From NCBI GenBank assembly GCA_903892355.1, contig CAITIE010000066.1:1-46958 (forward strand): a DNA stretch of 46,958 nt. Reading direction: 5' to 3'. Source of the DNA: an uncultured Pirellula sp. (GTDB taxonomy: Bacteria > Planctomycetota > Planctomycetia > Pirellulales > Pirellulaceae). This document shows positions 28,195 to 36,888 of the stretch, piece after piece (position 1 is the first letter of the stretch; every line of letters starts with the position of its first letter). The position numbers were made by a program, and so were the translations under genes. The notes beneath the pieces were generated by a model, which saw nothing but the letters and a program-made list of their open reading frames with translations, was not told the origin of the DNA and made no database searches.

Positions 28195-30111
28195 ATGCAC
28201 TTTCTTTCCACGCTGACCCCGATCCATGGAATCTCGGTTCCATGGCTAAGTCTTCCATGGCTAAATCATGGAGTACCAATACTCCATCGCCCTTGCCTCG
28301 CCCTTCTCGTGTTGCTTATCTCAATGCAATCCGGTTGCGAGCAGAAGCAAAGTAACGATAAAGCTGTCGCCAAAGCGAGCATGCTGCGCGAAATCGGTCT
28401 CCCCACGGACGATTCGATCAAGCGTTTCAACGAGACAACTCGAAGTGAAACTGCCAACACCACCAGCACCACCAACAGCAGCATATCCGGACCAACATCC
28501 CCGTCATCAAGCGATCCAATAGATATAGAATCGAGCGGTTCGTTCACAGATCGCTCGATCGAACCGACAGCCCGCATCGAGGTGAATCGAGCCAAACCCA
28601 AGGCCGATGAGCGCGAAGAGCCATGGCTTTCCAGCGATCGGATACCACGTACGCAGTGGGAGATTCAGTACGAAGGGAATGAACCGGTCGGTTACATTCG
28701 CCGATCCGTCGAATTGTCGAGGGTTGCGGATCCTGCGCAGAATTCGAAAGAAAGTACGCTGCGCATCGAAGCTGAAAGTCGTGTCTTCATCACTCGCAAG
28801 GGCAAAACCACCGAACAGCGAACCCAGGTCATTGCGATCGAGCGACCCAACGGCGAACTCCTTCGGCTCGAGGGCTCCATCCAAAATGGCACCAACAAGA
28901 CTCGCTTCCAAGGCTCGATTCGGGATGGCAATTTGCGATTCGAGTCGATAGGCGAGGGGCGACCCGTTGGCATCACCATTCCTTGGACGGAAAAGGATCG
29001 AGGCCCGTTCGCCATCGAGCAATCCTTGATGCGTTCGCCGATGAAGGAAAAAGAGATTCGGGAAGTACGGTACTTCGACCCAATCCAGATGCGGATGGTC
29101 GATGCGAGGCTCGAGGCGCTCGAGTTCCTCGAAACCCCGATTTACGACGGGACTACCGAACGACTCCTGGAAATCCAAAGCACTTCACGTTCCGAAGAAA
29201 CAGAACGTCGAGCCATCCTCTGGGTCGATGCAGCAGGAGAATCCCACAAATCGTATCTACCCGGCATCGATTACCGATCCTTTCGTTGCGACCCTAAGAC
29301 GGCTCGATTGCGAAGTGCGCAAGCAGACGTAGAAGGGGTAACGATCAAGGATGTTCCCGTGTTCGGCGATACTCCGCAGATTCACACATCCACGCAAGTG
29401 ACCTATCGCGTCGAACTACGATCGATTGATTCTAAATTGTCCGTGAGCAATCGAACCAGCCAAGCCGTACGAGCGATCAATCCGAGGACTTCCGAAGTCA
29501 CTGTGTATGGCTCTTCCGAAATCGCTTCGATTTCCCAGGAAGCGACACGTCCCTTCGAATCGGAACCGAACGCGGACCCGTCTACATTGATCTCGACCCC
29601 AATAATTTCCTCGAGTAACCCTCAAATCCAATTGCTGGGACGATTGCTTCTCGAGGCACAGGGATTGAGCATGAGCGATTCCAAGTCCGCCAAAGCCAAC
29701 GCCATTCGCGATGGGATCTCGAAACGATTGCCTGTGATGCCGTTTGATAAATCGGTTCGCCTTGCAGAAAAAGTTCTCGTCGCGGGAAAAGGACATTCTG
29801 TCGATCATAGCATCGTCCTGGCAGCAGCACTTCGCGCCACGCAAATCCCTGCACGCATCGCGATTGGATTCCTCGCCAATCAATCCGCCGCAAGACCGAT
29901 GATGGCGTTTCATGCATGGGTCGAATACCACGACGGAGAGCGTTGGATACCAATCGACTCGTCGCGAGAATCCTCTGAACTGAAACCCGATCGGATCAAA
30001 TTCAACGAGGTAGCGTTCGACTCGCTCAACCCCTACGATGATCTTTTGCCGACCCTTCGACTCGCCTCCAATTTAGAAGTCTCCGTCGTTCAAGCATCCG
30101 CAAAACCGTGA
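28195..30111 (+). CDS. Transglutaminase-fold lipoprotein with Ser at the catalytic Cys position
   Basis: A 638-residue protein. The hydrophobic leader LALLVLLISMQSGC ends in a lipobox with Cys48, so it is a predicted lipoprotein. A Ser/Thr-rich linker follows, then a beta-rich central region. The C-terminal transglutaminase-like core is recognisable by LAAALRATQIPARIAIGFL, FHAWVEY (His573) and WIPIDSS (Asp588). The nucleophile position, normally Cys in a GxC-D/E-H/Y-A pattern, reads GHSVDHS, with Ser535 (TCT). Catalysis as a thiol enzyme is thus unlikely unless Ser substitutes; a binding or scaffold role is possible. The ATG at 28195 was preferred over GTG at 28135. A 15-bp duplication (28238-28267) gives PWLSL/PWLNH in the leader. 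The stop overlaps the next gene (GTGA). Confidence 0.85.
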   Translation: MHFLSTLTPIHGISVPWLSLPWLNHGVPILHRPCLALLVLLISMQSGCEQKQSNDKAVAKASMLREIGLPTDDSIKRFNETTRSETANTTSTTNSSISGPTSPSSSDPIDIESSGSFTDRSIEPTARIEVNRAKPKADEREEPWLSSDRIPRTQWEIQYEGNEPVGYIRRSVELSRVADPAQNSKESTLRIEAESRVFITRKGKTTEQRTQVIAIERPNGELLRLEGSIQNGTNKTRFQGSIRDGNLRFESIGEGRPVGITIPWTEKDRGPFAIEQSLMRSPMKEKEIREVRYFDPIQMRMVDARLEALEFLETPIYDGTTERLLEIQSTSRSEETERRAILWVDAAGESHKSYLPGIDYRSFRCDPKTARLRSAQADVEGVTIKDVPVFGDTPQIHTSTQVTYRVELRSIDSKLSVSNRTSQAVRAINPRTSEVTVYGSSEIASISQEATRPFESEPNADPSTLISTPIISSSNPQIQLLGRLLLEAQGLSMSDSKSAKANAIRDGISKRLPVMPFDKSVRLAEKVLVAGKGHSVDHSIVLAAALRATQIPARIAIGFLANQSAARPMMAFHAWVEYHDGERWIPIDSSRESSELKPDRIKFNEVAFDSLNPYDDLLPTLRLASNLEVSVVQASAKP

Positions 30112-31643
30112 GAAGCAGCGTGGAAACACCAACTGAAACCTCGGACCGCGATGACCTCCCGCCCTTAGACCGCCGTTTTGTTTTTTCGATCCTAATCCTC
30201 GCTTTCCTGATTCGAATCTCTGCAGCTTGGGTTTGGCAGTCGCAGTTGGAACGCGACCAGCAATTCTTCCGGTTTGGAGACAGCCACTCGTATTGGACCA
30301 TGGCCGGCAGGATTGCCGCGGGAGAACCATTTCAATATGGCAGCTCCGAGTCCAAAATCTTTCGAGCACCACTCTATCCCCTGGTCCTCGCACCCTTCAC
30401 GCTCCTCAGCGATGACCCCGTAAGCTGGTCATCGGTAATGGCCGCAAGATTCCTTGGGTGCCTCCTAGGAGCATGGATGGTTTGGCTCGTCATCAGGTGG
30501 ACTCATGCGCTGGCAGGAAACCAATCCGCCCTCATGGCAGGTTTGCTCGCATCCCTTTACCCCGGTGCGGTCGGGATGAGCATCTTTGTTCTCAGTGAAA
30601 GCGTCTCAACACCGCTCATCGTCCTCGCATGCATGCTTCTATGGTTCGCATCTTCGAAACAATCTCGCCCCATCTCAAGTCTGATTCGGGGTTCGCCCCC
30701 AGACTGGCTGCTCTTCATCGCCGCTGGCGTAGCCCTCGGTCTGGCATGCTTGGCTCGACCCAGTTGGAGCCTTTGGCCACTCGCAGCGTTGGCATGTACC
30801 CTGATCGCGTGTTGGCTTGGTTCCCAGCGAACTAATTCATGCCGGGCTAATTCATGCCGAACTCTTTCGAGCAATAGCGTCGATGCGATAAGCCCATCGG
30901 CAGAACGTGTGCGACCCAACGCACGTCGCGTGGAGCTAACCAACTGGTTTACCGGGGCTGCCTTTTTTGTTTTTGGCACCTTGCTGATCATGTCCCCATG
31001 GTGGGTGCGAAACTTTTGGATCACCGGGAAATGGGTACCCACTACACTGCAGGTTGGGGCCAGCCTCTACGATGGATGGCACGCCGGCGCCAGTGGCAGC
31101 AGTGACGAAAACATGGATTTCGTGCTCCCATTCATTCGCGAGCAGCAGGCGGAAGACGAAATGCTAGCAACTCAAGGTATCCCGCTGGAGTCGACCCTCG
31201 AGTGGCGGATCGATCGTCGCTTGAAGAATGCTGCTATTGCATGGGCCATCGAAAATCCATCTGACGTTGTCCGGCTCGGATTGGTAAAGTTGCGGAAAAC
31301 CTGGACACCATTCCCGGTCGCGCGAGAGATATCGAATCCAGCAGTACGTTGGTCCGAAGCCTTCGGATACATCGTAATCGCATTGGGTGGGTTGTGGGGC
31401 GCATGGAGATTGCGGCGTGTGGACGGAGCATGGCTCCCGTTAGCATCGTGCCTTTACTTAGCAATCCTGCATGCAGTTTTCATCGGCTCTGTTCGGTATC
31501 GGCAACCGGGAATTGTATTGCTGTGCCCGCTTGCGGGTGTCGGATGTACATGCATCCTGAAATGGATTTTAGAGAAGGTCTATGGAACGGACTCCAACCA
31601 AAACGATCGAAGCGACGAGCGCGCCGAACAAGCGCCGCGATAA
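30108..31643 (+). CDS. GT39-type (ArnT/PMT-like) integral membrane glycosyltransferase
   Basis: A 511-residue polytopic membrane protein. After a polar N-terminus, the first span (FVFSILILAFLIRISAAWVW) leads to a periplasmic loop with FGDSHSYWTMAGRIAAGEPF and FRAPLYPLVLAPF. This is typical of the dolichyl/undecaprenyl-phosphate-sugar mannosyltransferase-like (GT39/GT83) proteins of planctomycetes. Many spans follow, and the motif MSPWWVRNFWITGKWVPTT is also common in this group. Such enzymes transfer sugars from a polyprenyl carrier to protein or lipid on the outer face of the membrane; donor and acceptor are unknown. The GTG start overlaps the previous stop by 4 bp; GTG at 30119 is an alternative. 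A 15-bp duplication (30832-30861) encodes NSCRA/NSCRT in a loop. Confidence 0.8.
   Translation: MRSSVETPTETSDRDDLPPLDRRFVFSILILAFLIRISAAWVWQSQLERDQQFFRFGDSHSYWTMAGRIAAGEPFQYGSSESKIFRAPLYPLVLAPFTLLSDDPVSWSSVMAARFLGCLLGAWMVWLVIRWTHALAGNQSALMAGLLASLYPGAVGMSIFVLSESVSTPLIVLACMLLWFASSKQSRPISSLIRGSPPDWLLFIAAGVALGLACLARPSWSLWPLAALACTLIACWLGSQRTNSCRANSCRTLSSNSVDAISPSAERVRPNARRVELTNWFTGAAFFVFGTLLIMSPWWVRNFWITGKWVPTTLQVGASLYDGWHAGASGSSDENMDFVLPFIREQQAEDEMLATQGIPLESTLEWRIDRRLKNAAIAWAIENPSDVVRLGLVKLRKTWTPFPVAREISNPAVRWSEAFGYIVIALGGLWGAWRLRRVDGAWLPLASCLYLAILHAVFIGSVRYRQPGIVLLCPLAGVGCTCILKWILEKVYGTDSNQNDRSDERAEQAPR
30832..30861 (+). repeat. 15-bp in-frame tandem duplication
   Basis: CTAATTCATGCCGGG is followed directly by CTAATTCATGCCGAA inside the GT39-like gene. 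The two units differ at two bases and repeat the peptide NSCR in a predicted soluble loop. Confidence 0.9.
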
Positions 31644-34600
31644 CGTCTTCGAGTCTCGTCTTGTTTGGTTGTTGTTGCTAGCCATCGCTGGTTTGTGGGG
31701 CTACTACTTTCTATTAGGCCGTGTCGATCACAAGCTGACCAGTGAGATCATTCGGCGATTGCGTCAGGAGTTCCCTCATCATTATGTGTCGGTGGATCGG
31801 GCACGGTTGATCGCAGGTCAATCGATCACCGTGGATGGTTTGCGAATCGCAAAAACAACCGACCAAGGACTTCGGGATGTGGTTCGGATAGGTCGTATTG
31901 TTTGCAATGGACCATTGGAGTTGGTGGGATTGGCACAAGGCCAATTGCCGATCGAATCAGTAACTGTCGACAGTGTTGAAGTCTGCATATGGCCACTTTC
32001 GTCGGGTCGCTGGAGCATCCAAGAGTTTTCGTCGGGCAAACCGTTTCCAACGCGATTCCCCGAAATCCAAATCCGCTCAGGCCTTGTTCGGATCGGTCAT
32101 GAGACGGGAGGCGCCGATCGCGAGATCATTTGCCATGATTTACGGGTCCATGCTTCGTTGGCATCCCCGACCGGTACCCCAGGCGAGGTGCAGCAGATCC
32201 TCGTCCGAGGAAGCCTGGCTAGCAGTTACTTTGCTCACGCCAACGTCGAAGCTCGCTTGTCCGCGGACAAATCCTCGTGGAACGCAACCGGTACCATTTC
32301 GAAGCTCGAGTATTCCAGCCGCTTGTTCCATCAACTTCCGATGGTGGTCCAAGACTCCTTGGTACAAACGAAGGGATTTACCGGTGAAGTCGATTTAGCG
32401 TTTGGGGTCTCCGAACAGAACCGCGAGATTCAATTCGAGTCTCAAGCCCATCTGAGCAATGGGCGTTTGCTCCATCCGATGGTTCCCTATCCTCTCGATA
32501 ATATCTCAGGGGATATCTTCTGCCGGAATCGGCTTTTGCAGCTAAGGAACTGCAACGCAAGTTCTGGAGACGCGGCCATTCGATTGGAATGCGACATGAA
32601 TGGATTTGGTCCCGGTTCCCCGTTGGCGGCGACCGCAACCATCCAAAACCTGGCTCTCGATGATCGTCTTTACCAAGCTCTCCCGGCAGCGTTGCAAGAG
32701 CATTGGAAACGGATGGGTATCCAAGGAACAGTCGATGCTTCTGCAGCGATTCAATTCGATGGCCAAAAATGGAATCCACGCGTCTTGGTACGAGCGCGCA
32801 ACGCTGGTATTCACGCTGATTTTTTCCCCTATCCCGTGACAGGCCTCCAAGGTGACTTTCTCTACGAGAACGGGCGTATCCACGCTCCCGAGCTTACTGC
32901 GGTCGCCGGCGAACAGCGGCTCAGTGGATCGCTTACCCTGCAAAAGGCAGAACCGCGCTGGCTGATGGACTTGATCCTCGCGGCCGACGGACCAGTCGCC
33001 ATCGATGAAACATTGATGCGAGCTTTATCTCCTCGGAACGCGCCTCAAAGTGGTTTCCAAAGGTTTGTTCATTCGTTGCATCCGACGGGTACGGTACTGC
33101 TACGTCGCGGTCGCTTTATCCGCTCGGCAGAGAATCCCGAAGTGATCTCCAAATCGCTCGAGTTGACATTTTCCGAGTGCTCGATCCGATACGATGGGTT
33201 TCGGTATCCGATTGTCGATGTCCACGGCCAAGCTACCCTGGACAACGATCGATTGGTGCTTCGTGAATTTGTCGGTCGCAATGATAGCGCGAGAATCCGA
33301 GGTGAAGGATTTGGGTTGTGCCGCGATTCGAGCCTTGATTCTATCGATTTGATTTTTCACGCCAACAACGTCGCCCTGGATGACGAGCTGCATCAAGCGT
33401 TGCCACCGAGTGCTAAGAATCTTTGGGAGCAGTTGCAACCGAGTGGGACGATCGACCAAATCTACGTGCAGATCAAACGGAATCATATTCACGATCCACT
33501 GGACCTCCGTGTTGAAATGACGGAGGTCAAAGGAACCGAAGGGATCTCAGGACGAGGGATGTCCTTGCGACCTCTTTCCTTCCCTTACGCGATCAACGAT
33601 GTGGAATGCTCGGTCATCTATCGCCCCGGTCGTATCGACATACGCTCACTGTCCGGGGTGCATGACGCAAGCCGTATCCACACCGAGGGGCAAATTCGAC
33701 TTCACAGCGACGGCGCGTGGGATGGACAAATCACATGGCTTCCACCTTCGCGCTTGTTGATGGATCCGGTGCTTCAAGCATGCATGCCACCGATGCTACG
33801 TGATCCTCTGACGCGTTTGGCGTTTCGTGGTCCTATATCCCTCAACGGAACCACGCGGATCGCCTCTCCCGACGCGCAGCAACAGTCGCTCGTCCGTAGC
33901 TGGATGCTCAATCTCGATCTTGAAGACGCATCGTTCGGAGGCAATTTGGTCGCGGGTATCCGAGGCTCAATGACGATCAACGGCGAGAACACCGTCGAGG
34001 GTCCTGTCGCTTTTGGGTCGTTGATGATCGATGCGATGGCTGTCAAAAATGTCGCGGTGACGGGATTGGAGGGACCATTTGTTCTCGACCGCAACGAATT
34101 GCTCTTTGGTCGGGATGCGGCTTCATGGCAGCTCAAAAACAATGCCAAAGTTCGAAACCCAACTTCGGTAGGAAGCTTGACACCAGACTCCAATGTGGCA
34201 CAAGCTAGCTTCCGCTCCAGACTTCGAGATGCATTGCCGGAAAGGGACCCACAAGTCGCTCCTTGGTTATCCAATCCATCCCGCGTGTCGAACGAGGCGG
34301 TGCCCACGCTCGATATCAAAGACAGCGATTTGCGGGCTCGCACTTTGAGCGGAACCCTCTTTCTCAGCGGCGTTGAACCACTTAATGGCGATCGTGCGCG
34401 GTATCGACTCCGATTGGTCGATGCCGATTTTCATGGCTTGCTCGTCGATCTCGGCGAAACACATACCGAGGTGTCAGGATCGCTGTCCGTGCAATGCGAT
34501 CTGTTCGGTTCATTGACCCACACCGTCTCGCTCGAAGGCTCTGGCAACGCCTGGTTACGCGGAGCCAACCTATACGAACTCCCTTTCATGATCAAATTGC

Positions 34601-34944
34601 TGCGAGCACTTTCTGTGCAACCCGATCAAGGTGCCTTCGATTCCGCGGATGTTGCATTTTCGATCGACGGCGACCAAATTCCAATTCATAAGCTAGAGTT
34701 GGATGGGGATTTGGTATCGATGCGAGGATCCGGCTGGGTCAATCTGCGTCGCGAATTGTCGCTCGACATGTACGCCAACGTAGGGCGTCGTAGTATCGTC
34801 GGGGCCATGATGCGGCCCATCACACAAAACCGAGGTGCGAATCTTATGCGGATCGAAGTGAGTGGAACCACCAGCGATCCTCAGATACGTCACACCATGG
34901 CTTTGATGAACTCACTCGAACAAGTTCTTCCGGAATCCCCGTAA
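31582..34944 (+). CDS. AsmA/TamB-like large envelope protein
   Basis: A 1120-residue protein with one N-terminal signal-anchor (LVWLLLLAIAGLWGYYFLL) and a long repetitive beta-strand region behind it. Recurrent elements such as LSNGRLLHPMVPYPLDNISGDIF, FFPYPVTGLQGDFLYENGRI and FPYAINDVECSVIYRPGRI show the internal periodicity of AsmA-like proteins. The C-terminal part (LDGDLVSMRGSGWVNLRRELSLDMY) matches the AsmA-like C-terminal region. Family members are anchored in the inner membrane, reach toward the outer membrane and are implicated in phospholipid transfer. The ATG at 31582 has AGAAGG just upstream and overlaps the GT39 gene by 62 bp, so translation is probably coupled. Specific cargo or partners cannot be read from sequence. 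Confidence 0.8.
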   Translation: MERTPTKTIEATSAPNKRRDNVFESRLVWLLLLAIAGLWGYYFLLGRVDHKLTSEIIRRLRQEFPHHYVSVDRARLIAGQSITVDGLRIAKTTDQGLRDVVRIGRIVCNGPLELVGLAQGQLPIESVTVDSVEVCIWPLSSGRWSIQEFSSGKPFPTRFPEIQIRSGLVRIGHETGGADREIICHDLRVHASLASPTGTPGEVQQILVRGSLASSYFAHANVEARLSADKSSWNATGTISKLEYSSRLFHQLPMVVQDSLVQTKGFTGEVDLAFGVSEQNREIQFESQAHLSNGRLLHPMVPYPLDNISGDIFCRNRLLQLRNCNASSGDAAIRLECDMNGFGPGSPLAATATIQNLALDDRLYQALPAALQEHWKRMGIQGTVDASAAIQFDGQKWNPRVLVRARNAGIHADFFPYPVTGLQGDFLYENGRIHAPELTAVAGEQRLSGSLTLQKAEPRWLMDLILAADGPVAIDETLMRALSPRNAPQSGFQRFVHSLHPTGTVLLRRGRFIRSAENPEVISKSLELTFSECSIRYDGFRYPIVDVHGQATLDNDRLVLREFVGRNDSARIRGEGFGLCRDSSLDSIDLIFHANNVALDDELHQALPPSAKNLWEQLQPSGTIDQIYVQIKRNHIHDPLDLRVEMTEVKGTEGISGRGMSLRPLSFPYAINDVECSVIYRPGRIDIRSLSGVHDASRIHTEGQIRLHSDGAWDGQITWLPPSRLLMDPVLQACMPPMLRDPLTRLAFRGPISLNGTTRIASPDAQQQSLVRSWMLNLDLEDASFGGNLVAGIRGSMTINGENTVEGPVAFGSLMIDAMAVKNVAVTGLEGPFVLDRNELLFGRDAASWQLKNNAKVRNPTSVGSLTPDSNVAQASFRSRLRDALPERDPQVAPWLSNPSRVSNEAVPTLDIKDSDLRARTLSGTLFLSGVEPLNGDRARYRLRLVDADFHGLLVDLGETHTEVSGSLSVQCDLFGSLTHTVSLEGSGNAWLRGANLYELPFMIKLLRALSVQPDQGAFDSADVAFSIDGDQIPIHKLELDGDLVSMRGSGWVNLRRELSLDMYANVGRRSIVGAMMRPITQNRGANLMRIEVSGTTSDPQIRHTMALMNSLEQVLPESP

Positions 34945-34988
34945 TACTTAGAAATTCAATGATGCCTTAATCGAACAGGAGTCTCGCG

Positions 34989-35297
34989 ATGCAGATATCT
35001 TCTATTCCCGGCGGTGCATGGACCAACCCAGCTGCATCGGCTCAGCAAGCATCCAACGAGACACGTTCGCATTCCGCGATGGCGACTCCGGCAGCCAACG
35101 CGAGTCCAACCCAAATAGACGGGCTCGAAAAATCGAATGAGACTACTGACCGCGATGCCAATGAGCAGTACAGCGGTTCGCCATCAGACCGCCACGGGGA
35201 ATCCAAAGATCCGGAGACAAACCAAGAGCATGGTTCCCTGCTAAGTCTCCCCGCAATGACCGAGTCCGATTCCATGGGATTGGATTTGATAGGTTAG
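34989..35297 (+). CDS. Small polar protein, probably disordered
   Basis: A 102-residue protein very rich in Ser, Thr, Asn, Asp, Glu and Ala, with no Cys, no signal peptide and no membrane span. The centre (GLEKSNETTDRDANEQYSG) resembles short low-complexity planctomycete proteins I have seen, but I cannot name a family. A strong AGGAG lies 7 bp before the ATG, the best ribosome-binding site in this region. It begins 44 bp after the AsmA-like gene and may be its last operon partner. The function is unknown. Confidence 0.65.
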   Translation: MQISSIPGGAWTNPAASAQQASNETRSHSAMATPAANASPTQIDGLEKSNETTDRDANEQYSGSPSDRHGESKDPETNQEHGSLLSLPAMTESDSMGLDLIG

Positions 35298-35501
35298 CTC
35301 TCTATCTCTTGTTTGCTAGTCCGTTCTGCTTGCCAGCTCATTTGCCCGATGCGCTCGCTTGCAGTCGCCGCCAGATCTTCACAAAAACGGTGAGGTATCC
35401 AATCATTCCCTCGCGTAGGAATGCAAAGGGCTTGCGATTCTTCCTTTGGCCAGGGAAACTGTCGCCATCGAATCGCTCCCACTCGCGCCTCCCTATTACC
35501 C

Positions 35502-36764
35502 ATGAGTGACCCTCGCGTGCCTAAAACGAACCCAGGAAAAGCCGGACTCGCGTTCATTATGATCGCCGTCCTGCTCGATGTGCTCTCCTTGGGTGTCGTC
35601 ATTCCGATCATTGCGAAACTCATCAAGCAGTTGCTGAACGATAGCACTGCAGATGCGGCGGCGTATGTCGGCTGGTTCGGTACCGTATGGGCCTTCATGC
35701 AGTTCTTCAGCTCGCCGATCATGGGAGCCCTTTCCGATCGGTTTGGTCGCCGCCCAGTCCTGTTGATTTCGGGCTTGGGACTCGGCCTGGATTATATCCT
35801 GATGGCGCTCGCGCCTAATTTGACGTGGTTATTCATCGGCCGTGTGCTCACAGGGATCACAGCAGCGAGCTTCTCCACCGCGAGCGCTTATATCGCCGAT
35901 GTCACTCCCCCCGAAAAACGCTCGGCAGCATTCGGGATCTATGGTGCCGCATTTGGGCTCGGCTTCATCATCGGCCCGGCGCTCGGTGGTTATCTTGGAA
36001 CGTTCGATTTGAGATTGCCATTTTGGGTCTCGGCCGGATTGACCTTGGCGAATACATGCTACGGTTACTTCATTCTTCCTGAGTCACTACCTCCAGAAAA
36101 ACGCTCGCCGTTCCGATGGTCGCGTGCCAACCCTATCGGCTCCTTGAACCTGCTTCGCTCGTACAGCGGACTTCTGCCGATGGCGATCATTTTGTTCTGT
36201 TACCAACTCGCCCATAACGTCTTCAGCACCGTCTTTGTTCTCTACACCGATGAACGATTCGACTGGAGCACTCAGATGGTCGGCAGTGCACTAGCCGTCG
36301 TCGGAGTCCTCAATTTCATCGTCCAAGGGGCCTTGATTCGGCCTGCGGTTCGATTGGTCGGGGAACGCATACTGGTTTATGTAGGACTGTTAGGTGGCAT
36401 CATCGGCTTCATCGCCTACGCCACGGTCACCACGGGGCAACAGTTCTTTCTGTCGACGGTGATTTTTTCATTGATGGGATTTTTCAGCGCCTCGATCCAA
36501 GGCCTCATGTCCAAGCGGATCGACCCCAGCCAACAAGGTCAATTGTCGGGGGCCAACAGTTCACTCAATGGTATTTCTGGGATGATTGGTCCTGCTCTTT
36601 TTTCGACCGTTTTCGAAGTCACCATCGACCCCCAAGGGAAATGGTATTGGCCAGGTGCCCCCTTCGCATTGGCAGCCGCCGTCTTGGCCGTCGCCTTGGT
36701 TCTAGCGTTTGTCGCCATCCCTTCGCCGAAGAACAATCCAAAGTCTCAACAAAGCCCCGCGTAA
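35502..36764 (+). CDS. TetA-like MFS drug-efflux transporter
   Basis: A 420-residue protein with 12 predicted membrane spans. The loop 2-3 signature MGALSDRFGRRPVLL is the classic MFS motif A (GxLaDrxGrkxxl). The spans LSLGVVIPIIAKLIKQLL and YIADVTPPEKRSAAFGIYGAAFGLGFIIGPALGG, with motif C-like glycines, match the TCR/Tet (DHA1) proton antiporters. Members export tetracyclines or other small molecules; the actual substrate is not predictable. The frame is open from 35421, but the ATG at 35502 (MSDPRVPKTNPGKAG) matches the usual short N-terminus. The 204-bp gap upstream shows no clear element. Confidence 0.9.
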   Translation: MSDPRVPKTNPGKAGLAFIMIAVLLDVLSLGVVIPIIAKLIKQLLNDSTADAAAYVGWFGTVWAFMQFFSSPIMGALSDRFGRRPVLLISGLGLGLDYILMALAPNLTWLFIGRVLTGITAASFSTASAYIADVTPPEKRSAAFGIYGAAFGLGFIIGPALGGYLGTFDLRLPFWVSAGLTLANTCYGYFILPESLPPEKRSPFRWSRANPIGSLNLLRSYSGLLPMAIILFCYQLAHNVFSTVFVLYTDERFDWSTQMVGSALAVVGVLNFIVQGALIRPAVRLVGERILVYVGLLGGIIGFIAYATVTTGQQFFLSTVIFSLMGFFSASIQGLMSKRIDPSQQGQLSGANSSLNGISGMIGPALFSTVFEVTIDPQGKWYWPGAPFALAAAVLAVALVLAFVAIPSPKNNPKSQQSPA

Positions 36765-36819
36765 AAACCTGAATTGTTTTTTCACGAACACGGCCATGCA
36801 AGGCCCAATTTTCCGCAGC

Positions 36820-36825
36820 TATAAT
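36820..36825 (+). promoter_or_regulatory. Possible -10 box (TATAAT) upstream of the phosphatase gene
   Basis: A perfect TATAAT lies 63 bp before the ATG at 36889 in the gap after the MFS gene. No convincing -35 element stands at standard spacing, so this remains tentative. Confidence 0.3.
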
Positions 36826-36888
36826 GCAAGGGCGTTTCAATCTAACAGATCCACGGCCGTCCCCCGCAATTCCTAACTGCATTCCACC

